Shown here one piece after another: positions 15,986 to 16,279 of a stretch of DNA of 16,279 bases. Source of the stretch: Coemansia sp. RSA 922. Lineage: Eukaryota > Kickxellomycota > Kickxellomycetes > Kickxellales > Kickxellaceae. Position 1 is the stretch's first letter, and the number at the start of each line of letters is the position of its first letter. Under the pieces are notes generated by a model. That model was not told the DNA's origin. It saw only the letters and a list, made by a program, of their open reading frames with translations, and ran no database searches. The DNA is taken from positions 1-16,279 of the forward strand of contig JANBQS010000510.1 in the NCBI GenBank assembly GCA_027577415.1, written 5' to 3'. The position numbers were made by a program, and so were the translations under genes.

Positions 15986-16279
15986 TTAATGCCGGCGCAG
16001 CGGGCAGAAGGGGAAATATCCTGATGAGCGTAAGATAGTCATAGCGGCAAAAATATTTCCTTTTTGAAACCAGAGTTGAAATGGATTTGTTATCTGCCCG
16101 TTAGCACCACCAGCCAGCATCATACATTGCAAAGCTAGGTGTTTTGCTGTAGACATGACGTAGAATGCCAGGATAAAGCAAGTAGCATGTGACAGTGTGG
16201 CTACGAAAAAGATCATCATCCTCTGCATCGCAACAACACTAAGCAAGCCCTGGCGATAACGAAGGTCCTGGTAGCTGAA
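15986..16279 (-). CDS. Possible C-terminal part of an unidentified membrane protein, truncated by right edge
   Basis: The minus strand is open from base 16279 to a TAA at 15986, giving 97 codons with no stop and no need for a start inside the window. The product begins FSYQDLRYRQG, has a hydrophobic segment (IFFVATLSHATCFILAFYVM) that could span a membrane, then a moderately hydrophobic part ending in PFCPLRRH. Third-position G/C preference is weaker than in the other genes, and no family is recognised. It could be the last exon of a gene lying to the right, or a chance open frame in intergenic DNA. Confidence 0.3.
   Translation of the reverse strand, partial: FSYQDLRYRQGLLSVVAMQRMMIFFVATLSHATCFILAFYVMSTAKHLALQCMMLAGGANGQITNPFQLWFQKGNIFAAMTILRSSGYFPFCPLRRH

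Noticed and set aside
1..16279. CRISPR array, insertion sequence, transposon or viral insert
   Set aside because: No spaced direct repeats, terminal inverted repeats, transposase, integrase or reverse transcriptase motifs were seen on either strand.

Overview
The window looks like nuclear DNA of an intron-poor fungus. It carries a 9.3-kb uninterrupted ATM/Tel1 kinase gene, a mitochondrial type II NADH dehydrogenase, and secreted proteins with fungal-style signal peptides and Kex2-like dibasic sites. CTG codons fall where leucine is expected (for example in the RLL stretch before the second dinucleotide-binding fold of the NADH dehydrogenase), which argues against a CUG-Ser yeast. The intron-free genes, compact spacing and style of the secreted proteins would fit an early-diverging lineage such as Kickxellomycotina, but that placement is an inference from gene style and not from a marker gene.

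Layout, left to right. (1) 1-714, minus: the N-terminal 238 codons of a secreted, Asn/Ser/Gly-rich protein that runs off the left edge. (2) 715-2417: a long AT-rich gap with no supported gene; its right end is the promoter region of the next gene (CACGTG site, then a clear TATA box at 2418). (3) 2506-4035, plus: alternative NADH:ubiquinone oxidoreductase with a mitochondrial presequence. (4) 4138-13437, minus: TEL1, tail-to-tail with the dehydrogenase across only 102 bp. (5) 13736-14527, minus: a secreted protein built from two diverged modules, each opening with a dibasic site followed by an almost invariant peptide, plus a seven-residue tandem repeat. (6) 14528-15560: about 1 kb with no supported gene, a TATA-like element for the gene to its left and an orphan TATA box facing right. 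(7) 15561-15875, plus: a 104-residue hypothetical protein with a hydrophobic N-terminus. (8) 15986-16279, minus: a weakly supported open frame cut by the right edge.

The genes do not form a pathway. TEL1 (DNA-damage and telomere signalling) and the dehydrogenase (respiratory NADH oxidation) are housekeeping genes. They sit between lineage-specific genes for secreted or membrane proteins. The most unusual object is the secreted repeat protein at 13736-14527, which has the layout of a precursor cut by Kex2 to release related peptides.
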